Shown: positions 1 through 7,225 of the stretch, piece after piece | Position numbering within the stretch: position 1 is the stretch's first letter | Layout: each line of letters opens with the position of its first letter | Source of the DNA: Flavobacteriales bacterium | GTDB lineage: Bacteria > Bacteroidota > Bacteroidia > Flavobacteriales > Flavobacteriaceae | Direction of reading: 5' to 3' | NCBI GenBank assembly: GCA_011525065.1 | Contig: WTIY01000129.1 | Location: forward strand, 1 to 14,626 | DNA: 14,626 bases | Position numbers and translations under genes: made by a program | The notes under the pieces: model-generated | Databases searched by the model: none | What the model was told of the DNA's origin: nothing | What the model saw: only the letters and a program-made list of their open reading frames with translations

Positions 1-1
1 A

Positions 2-679
2 TATTTGCGTTCAGACCTCAGAATTCAGGCCTCGACTGAAGATGCTTCGGCAGCCAGTTCATTTGCGGTTGACATCTCGGGTTATTACCAAAGTGAGGAA
101 ATTGCCATGTCGGATTTTAATGGACGTTGGCGCGGAGGATTCAACATTTCCAACATTGGACCTAAAATCAAATACGACGAGGTGGGTCAAGAAAACTTTT
201 TGCCCACGAAACTCGGTCTGGGTGCCGGATTTGATTTCATATTGGATCAATACAATACCATTGGTGCAAACCTCGAGTTAAACAAGTTGTTGGTGCCCAC
301 GCCCAAGGATTTTAATGGGGACGGTGTTTTGGACGCTGAAGATGCCGATCAGTACAATGACATTGGCTTTATTTCAGGAATGTTTTCTTCATTTGGAGAT
401 GCTCCAGGCGGTTTCAGTGAGGAACTCAGTGAGTTCACTTGGGCCTTAGGGGTTGAATACTGGTATCAAGATGTTTTTGCCTTGAGAACCGGTTATTTTA
501 ACGAAAGTGAGGACAAAGGATCGCGTAAGTTCTTGTCCTTAGGTGCGGGATTCAAATACACCTCTATTAACATTGATCTATCTTACTTGTTTTCGACCTC
601 TCGAGTGCGCAGTCCTCTGGAGGGAACCCTGAGATTTGGTTTGACCTTTAATCTAGGCGACACCTACACGGAATACTAG
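2..679 (+). CDS. porV: PorV (LptO) type IX secretion outer-membrane protein, 3' part
   Basis: This is the C-terminal 226 codons of a beta-barrel protein of the PorV/LptO family (FadL-like fold). The frame is open to the window edge, so the real start lies upstream; an apparent TTG start at 5 is an edge artefact. Recognisable family stretches are RGGFNISNIGPKIKY (residues 43-57 counted from codon 5), FLPTKLGLGAGFDFILD, KLLVPTP and GDAPGGFSEEL, followed by alternating amphipathic strands and a terminal aromatic residue. In the T9SS, PorV sits in the outer membrane, collects cargo from the SprA translocon and passes it to the PorU sortase, which removes the C-terminal signal. The position just upstream of pdhA fits a known flavobacterial neighbourhood, but the cytidine deaminase gene often found between them is missing. 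An extracellular or periplasmic insertion carries a calcium-loop-like DxNxDGxxDxxD motif. The family call is firm; the loop's function is inferred. Confidence 0.9.
   Translation, partial: YLRSDLRIQASTEDASAASSFAVDISGYYQSEEIAMSDFNGRWRGGFNISNIGPKIKYDEVGQENFLPTKLGLGAGFDFILDQYNTIGANLELNKLLVPTPKDFNGDGVLDAEDADQYNDIGFISGMFSSFGDAPGGFSEELSEFTWALGVEYWYQDVFALRTGYFNESEDKGSRKFLSLGAGFKYTSINIDLSYLFSTSRVRSPLEGTLRFGLTFNLGDTYTEY
308..343 (+). other. EF-hand/dockerin-like calcium loop within PorV
   Basis: The twelve codons read DFNGDGVLDAED. Oxygen-bearing residues fall at positions 1, 3, 5, 9 and 12 and a Gly at 6, the pattern of dockerin and EF-hand calcium loops. The motif follows the conserved KLLVPTP segment, so it probably sits in a loop between barrel strands. 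Metal binding is inferred from the pattern only. Confidence 0.5.
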
Positions 680-735
680 TCATTTGAATCGGCTATTAGA
701 GGGCCGAGCATACGGGGCGATGAGCCCAATCGAAC

Positions 736-771
736 AAAAAAAAAAAGACGCCAGTTTGGCGTCTTTTTTTT
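736..771 (+). terminator. Strong (bidirectional-looking) intrinsic terminator after porV
   Basis: A run of 11 A (736-746) is followed by the perfect stem GACGCC (747-752), a five-base loop AGTTT, the complementary GGCGTC (758-763) and 8 T (764-771). The A and T tracts can extend the stem to about 14 bp. The same structure works on the opposite strand, where it ends in 11 T. It lies 57 bases after the porV stop and separates porV from the pdhA promoter. Confidence 0.85.
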
Positions 772-806
772 GGGCGTTTTAGGTTTTTTATCAATACAGA
801 ATGATG

Positions 807-814
807 TATTTTTG
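807..814 (+). promoter_or_regulatory. Putative Bacteroidota -7 element upstream of pdhA
   Basis: TATTTTTG matches TAnnTTTG exactly and ends 40 bases before the pdhA start, immediately after the porV terminator. No clear TTG is seen at the expected -33 distance (around 783-789 the sequence is a T tract), so the call rests on the -7 match and the position. Transcription would begin near 820, placing the (CG)6 run in the 5' leader. Confidence 0.5.
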
Positions 815-824
815 CGCTGCACAT

Positions 825-836
825 CGCGCGCGCGCG
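825..836. repeat. (CG)6 dinucleotide run in the pdhA leader
   Basis: Six perfect CG dinucleotides occur 18 bases upstream of the pdhA ATG, in a region otherwise rich in A and T. Alternating CG is the classic Z-DNA-prone sequence and is self-complementary, so it could also pair in the leader RNA. Any regulatory role is inferred. Confidence 0.6.
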
Positions 837-854
837 ACTTAACCTTGATGACTG

Positions 855-1853
855 ATGAAGAAAATTACCAAACAAATCTACCTGAATTGGTACGAGAACA
901 TGTTGTTTTGGAGAAAGTTTGAGGACAAACTGGCTCAAGTGTATATCAATCAAAAAGTGCGTGGTTTTTTGCACTTGTATAATGGACAAGAAGCTGTTTT
1001 GGCTGGTGCCTTGCACGCAATGGACTTGACTAAAGACCGCATGATTACCGCATACCGTTGTCATGTTCAGCCCATTGGAATGGGGGTAGACCCTAAACGC
1101 GTCATGGCCGAATTATACGGTAAGGGAACCGGTACTTCTCAAGGTTTAGGGGGTTCGATGCACATTTTTTCGAAAGAACATCGATTTTACGGAGGCCATG
1201 GTATCGTAGGGGGGCAAATCCCTCTGGGTGCTGGTTTGGCTTTTGGTGATAAATACCACGATCGTGATTCGGTTACCTTGACCTTTATGGGTGATGGTGC
1301 TACACGACAAGGATCCTTGCACGAAACTTTTAATCTGGCCATGTTGTGGAATTTGCCGGTGGTATTTTGTGTCGAAAACAATGGTTATGCCATGGGAACT
1401 TCTGTGGAACGTACAGCGAATCACTCAGAAATTTGGAAACTCGGTTTGGGGTATGACATGCCTTGCCGTGCTGTGGATGGTATGAAACCTGAGCTGGTGG
1501 CCAAGGAATTGGATGAAGCCATATCACGAGCACGCAAAGGTGGTGGCCCGAGCTTTTTGGAAATCAGAACCTATCGCTATCGCGGTCACTCCATGAGTGA
1601 TGCTCAACATTATAGGACGAAAGAAGAGGTCCGTAAAATGCAGGATATTGATCCAATTATGCATGTACTGGACCACATATATCAAAATAAATGGGCCTCT
1701 GAGAAGCAAATCAGTGAAATCGATAAACGAGTTAAAGAGCGGGTCGCCGAGTGTGAAAAATTTGCCGAGGCCTCTGCCTATCCGGAGAAAAGCGTCATGT
1801 ATGATTCGGTTTACGAGCAGGAAGATTATCCATTTTTACCCCATAAACTATAA
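855..1853 (+). CDS. pdhA: Pyruvate dehydrogenase E1 component, alpha subunit
   Basis: This encodes 332 residues, the usual length for the alpha chain of the heterotetrameric (alpha2beta2) E1 enzyme. E1 decarboxylates pyruvate on thiamine diphosphate and transfers the acetyl group to the lipoyl arm of E2. The ThDP/Mg motif is clear: GDG at 146-148 and ENN at 174-176, about 30 residues apart. The conserved substrate-region signatures GGSMH (99-103) and GGHGIVGGQIPLGAG (113-127) are present. So is the loop YRYRGHSMSDAQHYRTKEEV (240-259), which corresponds to the phosphorylation loop of eukaryotic E1-alpha. The ATG at 855 starts the conserved N-terminal helix; an ATG at 848 is out of frame. No Shine-Dalgarno site is visible, as is usual in this phylum. 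The E2 gene begins 3 bases after the stop. The beta chain is not in the window, so E1-beta must be encoded elsewhere. Branched-chain 2-oxoacid E1-alpha is the nearest alternative, but the sequence and context favour PDH. Confidence 0.94.
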   Translation: MKKITKQIYLNWYENMLFWRKFEDKLAQVYINQKVRGFLHLYNGQEAVLAGALHAMDLTKDRMITAYRCHVQPIGMGVDPKRVMAELYGKGTGTSQGLGGSMHIFSKEHRFYGGHGIVGGQIPLGAGLAFGDKYHDRDSVTLTFMGDGATRQGSLHETFNLAMLWNLPVVFCVENNGYAMGTSVERTANHSEIWKLGLGYDMPCRAVDGMKPELVAKELDEAISRARKGGGPSFLEIRTYRYRGHSMSDAQHYRTKEEVRKMQDIDPIMHVLDHIYQNKWASEKQISEIDKRVKERVAECEKFAEASAYPEKSVMYDSVYEQEDYPFLPHKL

Positions 1854-1856
1854 ACT
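1843..1856 (+). repeat. Tandem 7-bp repeat at the pdhA/pdhC junction
   Basis: ATAAACT occurs twice back to back and ends immediately before the pdhC ATG. The second copy contains the pdhA stop codon. The result is an A-rich initiation region, which may help start translation where no Shine-Dalgarno site is used. The repeat is visible; its role is inferred. Confidence 0.6.
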
Positions 1857-3542
1857 ATGGCTGAAATCATCACAATGCCACGCTTGAGTGACACCATGGA
1901 GGAGGGCACAGTGGCCAACTGGTTGAAAAAAGTAGGAGATGCAGTAAATGAAGGCGATATTCTGGCCGAGATTGAGACGGATAAAGCCACCATGGAATTT
2001 GAATCCTTTTACGAAGGAACCTTATTACACATAGGGGTTGAAGAAGGTCAAACTGCTGAGGTTGATGCCCTTTTGGCCATTATTGGTGAACAAGGAGAGG
2101 ACATCTCAGCTTTGATTTCTGACCAAGGAAATGTGGCGGCAGGTCCCGCTGCAGAAGCACCAGTTTCAGCCGTGCAGCTAGAAGAAGTTCCCGCATCTGT
2201 CTCGGATGATCAAGCGGATGAGACATCAGCTACGCCAGCAAATTCGGTCATGCCAGATGGCATTTCAGTGATCACCATGCCTCGTTTGAGCGATACTATG
2301 GAAGAAGGTACAGTCGCTCAGTGGTTGAAAAAAGAGGGGGATCAAGTCGCCGAAGGCGATATTTTGGCCGAAATTGAAACCGACAAGGCCACCATGGAAT
2401 TTGAGTCATTTTATTCGGGCACGCTTTTGAAAATTGGCATCCCTGAAGGGGCTTCTGCCAAGGTAGACGCCTTGTTAGCGGTTGTAGGACCAGAGGGAAC
2501 AGATTTATCAGGCGTCGATTTTAACGCGCCAGTAACTTCTGAGGCATCCGATTCTGGTTCAGTTCAGACCCCTGAGACAAGTGCTCCCGAGCCAGCTCCG
2601 GTTAAGGCTTCGGCTCCTGTAGCGAAGACGCCTAAAGCTGAAGTTGTGGCCTCGCCCAAGACCCATGAGTCCCATGTAGCCTCGGGGGACCAGACCCGTC
2701 GATTTGTAAGCCCCTTGGCCCGAAAATTGGCTGAAGAAAAAGGGATTAATCTGGCTCAAGTTAACGGTACTGGTGAACACGGGCGAATTATAAAACGAGA
2801 CATAGAGCAATTTGTTCCGGGAGCTGCTGCATCAGCACCGGTGTTTCAAAGTGTGGGTACGGAAGTATTCGAATCGGTCCCGAATTCACAAATGCGAAAA
2901 ACCATCGCCAAGCGTTTGGGGGAATCAAAATTCACCGCACCTCATTACTATCTGACGGTAGAACTGGATATGGATCACGCCATGGCTGCACGTGCGGCAG
3001 TGAATGCTCAAGAGGGCGTGAAAATTTCATTTAACGATATGGTGGTCAAAGCTTGTGCCATGGCCTTGCGTTTGCATCCTAAAGTGAACAGTCAATGGCA
3101 TGGTCAGGAAACTAAAATAGCCAAACACATTCATATGGGAGTGGCGGTGGCTGTGGATGATGGACTCGTGGTGCCGGTATTGAAATTTGCCGATCAAATG
3201 AGTTTTACCCAGATTGGGGCTGCCGTAAAAGATTTGGCCGGTAAGGCGAGAGCCAAAAAATTGACCCCAGATGAAATGCAGGGCAGTACCTTTACTGTTT
3301 CTAATTTGGGAATGTTTGGCATCAGAGAGTTTACCTCGATCATCAATCAACCCAACTCAGCCATTCTTTCCGTTGGGGCAATTGTTGAAAAACCGGTGGT
3401 CAAAAAAGGAAACATCGTGGTGGGACACACCATGACCGTAACTTTAGCATGCGACCACAGAACAGTAGATGGCGCTACAGGCGCGCAATTCTTACAAACC
3501 CTTGGTCAATATATCGAGCAGCCGCTAACCATGTTTGCCTAA
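1857..3542 (+). CDS. pdhC: Pyruvate dehydrogenase E2, dihydrolipoyllysine acetyltransferase, with two lipoyl domains
   Basis: This 561-residue core protein of the PDH complex takes the acetyl group from E1 and transfers it to CoA. Domain order: lipoyl domain 1 (about 2-78; lipoyl Lys43 in ETDKATMEF), an Ala/Pro/Glu-rich linker (about 80-134), lipoyl domain 2 (about 137-213; Lys177 in the same motif), a second Ala/Pro-rich linker, the peripheral-subunit-binding domain (about 282-318; FVSPLARKLAEEKGINL then GTGEHGRIIKRDIEQF), and the catalytic domain (about 340-561). The active-site signature DHRTVDGA has His534 and Asp538 in place. The gene starts 3 bases after the pdhA stop, so the two are probably co-transcribed and perhaps translationally coupled. 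The two lipoyl domains are nearly identical in protein but differ at many synonymous sites, which points to an old duplication. The E3 lipoamide dehydrogenase gene is absent here. Assignment as PDH rather than 2-oxoglutarate or branched-chain E2 rests on the two lipoyl domains and the adjacent PdhA. Confidence 0.95.
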   Translation: MAEIITMPRLSDTMEEGTVANWLKKVGDAVNEGDILAEIETDKATMEFESFYEGTLLHIGVEEGQTAEVDALLAIIGEQGEDISALISDQGNVAAGPAAEAPVSAVQLEEVPASVSDDQADETSATPANSVMPDGISVITMPRLSDTMEEGTVAQWLKKEGDQVAEGDILAEIETDKATMEFESFYSGTLLKIGIPEGASAKVDALLAVVGPEGTDLSGVDFNAPVTSEASDSGSVQTPETSAPEPAPVKASAPVAKTPKAEVVASPKTHESHVASGDQTRRFVSPLARKLAEEKGINLAQVNGTGEHGRIIKRDIEQFVPGAAASAPVFQSVGTEVFESVPNSQMRKTIAKRLGESKFTAPHYYLTVELDMDHAMAARAAVNAQEGVKISFNDMVVKACAMALRLHPKVNSQWHGQETKIAKHIHMGVAVAVDDGLVVPVLKFADQMSFTQIGAAVKDLAGKARAKKLTPDEMQGSTFTVSNLGMFGIREFTSIINQPNSAILSVGAIVEKPVVKKGNIVVGHTMTVTLACDHRTVDGATGAQFLQTLGQYIEQPLTMFA

Positions 3543-3644
3543 GACATGGTTTTGAGTGTTTAGTCGGGCGTCTGGCCGAAGGGGCGTACACCTATAACAT
3601 CCGCAGCGGTAAAATGAAGGCTCGATATTTTGTAACTTTAAAGC

Positions 3645-4328
3645 ATGGGAAAAAACATCGTCATTACAGGGGCCAGTCGCGGCATCGGTTTCGCCATGAC
3701 CCAAGCATTTCTTGAGGCCGGTCATCGCGTGGTAGCCTTGTCGCGTAATGCTGCTCCGCTCGAGGCTTTAAATCATCCTAACTGTTTTGTAGTTGCCGTG
3801 GACCTTAGCCTTGAACAGGAGGTGATTCAGGCTGGCGCATTGATTACCCAAGAGCTCAATCATATAGATGCCTTAATTCACAATGCAGGAAAACTGATCA
3901 ACAAGCCATTTAAAGATATAGAACTCCAGGAGGTACAAGAGGTTTATGCCGTCAATGTGTTTGGTCCAATGATGCTTACCAAGCAATTATTGCCCTGCAT
4001 GGATCATCAGACCCATGTAGTGTCCATCAGCAGTATGGGGGGTGTTAACGGCACGGCTAAATTTCCTGGACTAAGCGCCTACAGCAGCAGCAAAGGTGCA
4101 CTTACCATCTGGAGTGAGGTCATGGCCGAAGAGCACAAGGACAATGGTCCAAAGTTCAACACCTTGGCCCTTGGTGCCGTACAAACCGAAATGCTAAGTG
4201 AAGCCTTTCCTGATTATCAAGCACCGATGACTGCCGTGCAGATGGCAAAATACATTGTGAATTTCGCATTAGAGGGACATCATATTTTTAATGGAAAGAC
4301 CTTAAATGCCGCTCAATCTACCCCGTGA
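3645..4328 (+). CDS. SDR family NAD(P)-dependent oxidoreductase
   Basis: This 227-residue protein has a classical short-chain dehydrogenase/reductase layout. The dinucleotide-binding motif TGASRGIG is at 8-15, NAG at 80-82, the structural Asn at 104 (AVNVFG), the catalytic Ser in SISS (about 129-130) and the YSSSK active-site motif (Tyr146, Lys150). LSRN after the second beta strand (residues 32-35) has an Arg, which hints at NADP(H) preference; this is inference. The chain is slightly short for the family (usually about 250), and the substrate cannot be read from the sequence. It lies 102 bases after pdhC, and its stop is separated by one base from the preferred start of the SprT-like gene, so those two appear co-transcribed. 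No clean TAnnTTTG element was found upstream; near matches lie at 3625-3640. The family is certain, the reaction unknown. Confidence 0.9.
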   Translation: MGKNIVITGASRGIGFAMTQAFLEAGHRVVALSRNAAPLEALNHPNCFVVAVDLSLEQEVIQAGALITQELNHIDALIHNAGKLINKPFKDIELQEVQEVYAVNVFGPMMLTKQLLPCMDHQTHVVSISSMGGVNGTAKFPGLSAYSSSKGALTIWSEVMAEEHKDNGPKFNTLALGAVQTEMLSEAFPDYQAPMTAVQMAKYIVNFALEGHHIFNGKTLNAAQSTP

Positions 4329-4329
4329 C

Positions 4330-4935
4330 ATGTCGCTTAGTTCGGTGAGTCGATTTATTCCTCAGGCTGCTGAATCTCAGATTCAAGCCTTACTCGATGT
4401 GGCTGATTTAACGGTGGATGTGGTTCCGGCACGCAAGACCCGCCACGGCGATTATCGCCGATTGCCCAATGGAAGCCACGTCATCACCATTAACCAAAGT
4501 CAAAACGCTTATCGATTTCTTTTAACCTTAATTCATGAGATTGCCCATTTTCAGGCTTTTGAACACTATGGCAGGCGCATTAAGCCTCATGGTCTTGAAT
4601 GGAAAAACACCTTTAAAGCACTCATGTTGCCGTTTTTGAGCCCTGAGATTTTTCCTGAGCCCATCCTCCGGCCTCTGGCGACTTATATGAAGCGCCCTAA
4701 AGCCAGTAGCGATGCTGATTTGCCTTTGACTTTGGCGTTAAAATCTTTTGATCCACCAAATCAAAAAAAATATATCTTTGAATTGCCAGAGGGCAGTAAG
4801 TTCAAAACCGACCAAGGGCGCCTATTTATGCGTGGGGAGAAAAGAAAAAAGCGCTATATGTGCACAGAAATTGATGGTGGCCGGGTTTATTTGTTCCAAC
4901 CTCATGTGAGTGTGGATCCACTCAGTGATCAATAA
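4330..4935 (+). CDS. SprT-like zinc metalloprotease-fold protein
   Basis: The preferred start is ATG 4330, one base after the SDR stop. It gives MSLSSVSRFIP, as in related Bacteroidota proteins; an in-frame ATG at 4306 would add 8 residues inside the SDR gene. The 201-residue protein has the zinc-binding helix HEIAH (His69, Glu70, His73) and a likely third ligand at His87 in PHGLEW, the SprT/Spartan-type arrangement. Upstream, KTRHGDYRRLPNGSHVITIN (36-55) forms the conserved strand region. The C-terminal part (about 145-190: IFELPEGSKF, GRLFMRGEKRKKRYMC) resembles the region that is a zinc ribbon in SprT, but only one Cys (178) remains in the whole protein, so that metal site is lost. Proteolysis of DNA-bound proteins is known for eukaryotic Spartan; activity of this bacterial branch is not established. 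Coupling to the SDR gene suggests joint expression rather than a shared reaction. Confidence 0.85.
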   Translation: MSLSSVSRFIPQAAESQIQALLDVADLTVDVVPARKTRHGDYRRLPNGSHVITINQSQNAYRFLLTLIHEIAHFQAFEHYGRRIKPHGLEWKNTFKALMLPFLSPEIFPEPILRPLATYMKRPKASSDADLPLTLALKSFDPPNQKKYIFELPEGSKFKTDQGRLFMRGEKRKKRYMCTEIDGGRVYLFQPHVSVDPLSDQ

Positions 4936-4946
4936 TCTAACCGAAT

Positions 4947-4962
4947 GTGGCCGCAGGGCCAC
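4947..4962 (+). other. 6-bp perfect hairpin between the sprT-like and DUF389 genes
   Basis: GTGGCC (4947-4952), loop GCAG, then GGCCAC (4957-4962). It lies 11 bases after the SprT-like stop and 11 bases before the preferred DUF389 ATG. No T tract follows, so it is not a standard terminator. It covers an in-frame GTG at 4947 that would otherwise be a possible start. It could act as a partial attenuator or as an mRNA processing or stability element. Confidence 0.45.
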
Positions 4963-4973
4963 GATTTATCCCT

Positions 4974-6428
4974 ATGAAAACTAATCCATTCAATCATGAG
5001 GAGACCTCCTCGACCGATTCTTCGACCATAAAAAGGGATGCACTGGGCCTGTGGTCTAAAATAAAAACCTTTGTGATAGAATTGCTCGATTTCAGAAGCG
5101 ATACCGATCGTGAGAGCACCATTGAGGCCATTGTTCGCGATATCCCGTTCAAGGGGGCCACTGCGTGGATTTTGATCTGCTCCATTTTTGTGGCTTCAAT
5201 TGGACTCAATGCTAATTCCACCGCTGTTGTCATTGGCGCCATGTTGATTAGTCCGCTTATGGGGCCTATTTTAGGGATTGGTCTGTCTGTAGCGATCAAC
5301 GATATTGACACCTTGAAAAAATCACTGATCAATTTTGGGGTCATGATTTTACTCAGCGTGCTTACCGCATTTTTATTTTTTTGGCTCTTTCCATTGCGCG
5401 AAGAATCTTCAGAGCTTTTGGCCCGGACAAAACCGGATATTCGAGATGTGCTCATTGCTTTTTTTGGTGGTTTGGCATTGATCATTGCGCGGACGAAAAA
5501 AGGAACCATCGCCAGCGTTATTTTTGGAGTGGCCATTGCTACGGCATTGATGCCGCCCTTATGCACCGTAGGATTTGGATTGTCACAGGCCTTTTTGGGG
5601 AATCCAAAGGGACTGGCCTTCGCTGCTGGAGCCTTCTATTTATTTGTCATCAATACGATTTTTATTGCTTTGGCCACATTTATCGTGTTGAAAGTTTTGC
5701 GTTTTCCCATGCTCGAATACGCCAATTCGGCGCGACGACAAAAAATTGCCCGACTGGTTTCTTTTATGGCCATATTGGTTATGATTCCCGCCGGCTTTAC
5801 CTTTTATAGCGTATTGAAGGAAAGCAGTTTTAACAATGAAGCGCGTCAATTCATCGAGCGAGAATTGGATGGATTACCCAATGCCTCTTACATAAAAAAA
5901 TACGCCACCACAAAATATCAACCAGACCAAGGGTCGATTATTGAGATCACCTCTTTTGGGGGGCAGCAAATAGATGAAATTACTTTAGAGTTATTGCGAA
6001 GCCGTATGGCTCAGTACAAGGCACTTGATGAAACTACCTTGCTCTTAAATCAGAACATGGAGCAGGACGATGTTGAGAATGAAATGCGATATTTAGTAGA
6101 ATTGCGTTCCCGAGATTCTCTTGAAATTTACAATAAGGAGCAAAAAATCGTCATTCTCGAAAGAGAATTGGCCCGACTGTTGAAATTTGAAGAAAGTCAA
6201 GTTCCATTTGCCTCAATTTCAGAGGAAGCAAAGGTTCTGCACGGAGATTTAATCCAATTGCGATATGCCCCAACCCTAATTTCGAATTTCGAGAAAATCG
6301 ATACACTAGTGGTGTTTGAGACTCAATGGGCAGAGGGCCTTAGACCACGACAAGTGGCGGCACAAAAAGAGCAATTATATAACTGGTTGAGGTATAAACT
6401 TGGGCTGGACACTTTAGTGGTTCGATAG
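4974..6428 (+). CDS. DUF389 (TIGR00341-type) integral membrane protein of unknown function
   Basis: ATG 4974 is preferred because it leaves the short polar N-terminus usual in the family; a GTG at 4947 would add nine residues but lies in a hairpin. The product is 484 residues. A cytoplasmic-looking N-terminus ends in DTDRESTIEAIVRDIPFKG. The hydrophobic DUF389 core follows, with about seven membrane segments (roughly 63-80, 83-107, 117-139, 157-172, 180-201, 213-240, 262-281). Family hallmarks are STAVVIGAMLISPLMGPILG (82-101), ARTKPDIRDV and ATALMPPLCTVG. From about 290 to the end the protein is soluble and charged; 365-405 is heptad-like and probably a coiled coil. No transport substrate or enzymatic motif can be named, and the family is uncharacterised in bacteria. 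The gene ends 23 bases from the convergent mlaF-like gene with no clear terminator between them. Confidence 0.85.
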   Translation: MKTNPFNHEETSSTDSSTIKRDALGLWSKIKTFVIELLDFRSDTDRESTIEAIVRDIPFKGATAWILICSIFVASIGLNANSTAVVIGAMLISPLMGPILGIGLSVAINDIDTLKKSLINFGVMILLSVLTAFLFFWLFPLREESSELLARTKPDIRDVLIAFFGGLALIIARTKKGTIASVIFGVAIATALMPPLCTVGFGLSQAFLGNPKGLAFAAGAFYLFVINTIFIALATFIVLKVLRFPMLEYANSARRQKIARLVSFMAILVMIPAGFTFYSVLKESSFNNEARQFIERELDGLPNASYIKKYATTKYQPDQGSIIEITSFGGQQIDEITLELLRSRMAQYKALDETTLLLNQNMEQDDVENEMRYLVELRSRDSLEIYNKEQKIVILERELARLLKFEESQVPFASISEEAKVLHGDLIQLRYAPTLISNFEKIDTLVVFETQWAEGLRPRQVAAQKEQLYNWLRYKLGLDTLVVR

Positions 6429-6451
6429 GTCAAAATCACTCAATGGCGCCT

Positions 6452-7225
6452 TTAGGTTGTCCCTTTAGATTGTTGTTGTATGCCTCGGATTTTCTTGAAT
6501 AGATTCGAGGAATAAACAAAGTCAATCACGCTTTGTTCACTGGCGTCAAATATATTGCTGGCATTCCCCTGCCAGGCTACTTGACCATCCTTTAGAAACA
6601 CAATGTTTTGGCCAATTTCCATCACGCTGTTCATGTCGTGGGTGTTGATGATGGTGGTCATGTTGTATTCACTGGTAATCTCCTTAATCAAGTTGTCGAT
6701 AACCATAGACGTCTTAGGATCCAATCCAGAATTGGGTTCATCGCAAAATAAATACCGCGGATTATTAACTATGGCTCGGGCAATGGCTACCCGTTTTTGC
6801 ATTCCTCCAGAAATTTCAGAGGGAAATTTTTTATTCGCATTTTGAAGATTAACCCGATCCAGGACAGTATTGACCCGCTCCAGCATTTCCCTTTGATTTT
6901 GATTCGAGTACATCCTCAATGGGAACATTACATTTTCTTCCACGGTCATCGAATCAAATAGGGCCCCGCCCTGAAAAACCATACCAATATGCTCCCTAAG
7001 GTCTTTTTTCTGATTCCGTGTCATGGCGCTGAATGCCTGCTTACCGTAATAAATTTCACCTTGTTCTGGTTGAAACAATCCCAACAGACATTTTAAAAAC
7101 ACTGTTTTACCGCTACCACTAGAGCCGATAATTAAATTTGTCTTGCCCTGCTCAAAAGATGTGTTGATGTCTTTTAAGATGGTGGCTGAACCAAAGGACT
7201 TATATAACTGGTTAACCCTGATCAT
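6452..7225 (-). CDS. mlaF: MlaF-type ABC transporter ATP-binding protein
   Basis: This 257-residue ATPase is the cytoplasmic motor of an MCE/Mla-type lipid transporter, which moves phospholipids between inner and outer membranes. Walker A is GSSGSGKT (34-41), the Q-loop glutamine is 85 (MVFQGGALFDSMTVEENV, typical of MlaF), the signature is ISGGMQKR (138-145), Walker B is YLFCDEPNSGLDP (158-170) and the H-loop His is 196. The start is fixed by gene overlap: the permease stop TGA (7227-7225) and this ATG (7225-7223) share an A, so translation is probably coupled. A longer open frame reaching 7285 would run inside the permease gene and lacks support. No MlaB, MlaC or MlaD gene follows, so the MCE component must be encoded elsewhere. 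The direct repeat CCTTTAG spans its last codons (about 6449-6467). Substrate specificity is inferred from the family. Confidence 0.9.
   Translation of the reverse strand: MIRVNQLYKSFGSATILKDINTSFEQGKTNLIIGSSGSGKTVFLKCLLGLFQPEQGEIYYGKQAFSAMTRNQKKDLREHIGMVFQGGALFDSMTVEENVMFPLRMYSNQNQREMLERVNTVLDRVNLQNANKKFPSEISGGMQKRVAIARAIVNNPRYLFCDEPNSGLDPKTSMVIDNLIKEITSEYNMTTIINTHDMNSVMEIGQNIVFLKDGQVAWQGNASNIFDASEQSVIDFVYSSNLFKKIRGIQQQSKGTT

Noticed and set aside
2..679. porV as a truncated pseudogene
   Set aside because: The frame is open to the first base of the window and the C-terminus is complete, so the missing part is due to the window edge.
696..1064. Minus-strand open frame of 122 codons across the terminator and the pdhA 5' end
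   Set aside because: It runs through the A/T tracts of the terminator and the promoter region and overlaps the N-terminus of PdhA; there is no family resemblance.
3543..3644. Terminator or promoter in the pdhC-SDR gap
   Set aside because: TCGG...CCGA around 3563-3578 gives only a 4-bp stem with no T run. ATATTTTG and TAACTTTA near 3625-3640 each miss the TAnnTTTG consensus and have no TTG at -33.
4994..5566. 190-codon open frame on the minus strand opposite the DUF389 gene
   Set aside because: It is the antisense of membrane-segment codons, gives a protein with no recognisable domain, and lies entirely inside a well-supported gene.
6449..6467. Direct repeat CCTTTAG as an attachment site
   Set aside because: Two 7-base copies a few bases apart at the end of a gene, with no integrase or other mobile gene nearby, are most likely chance.
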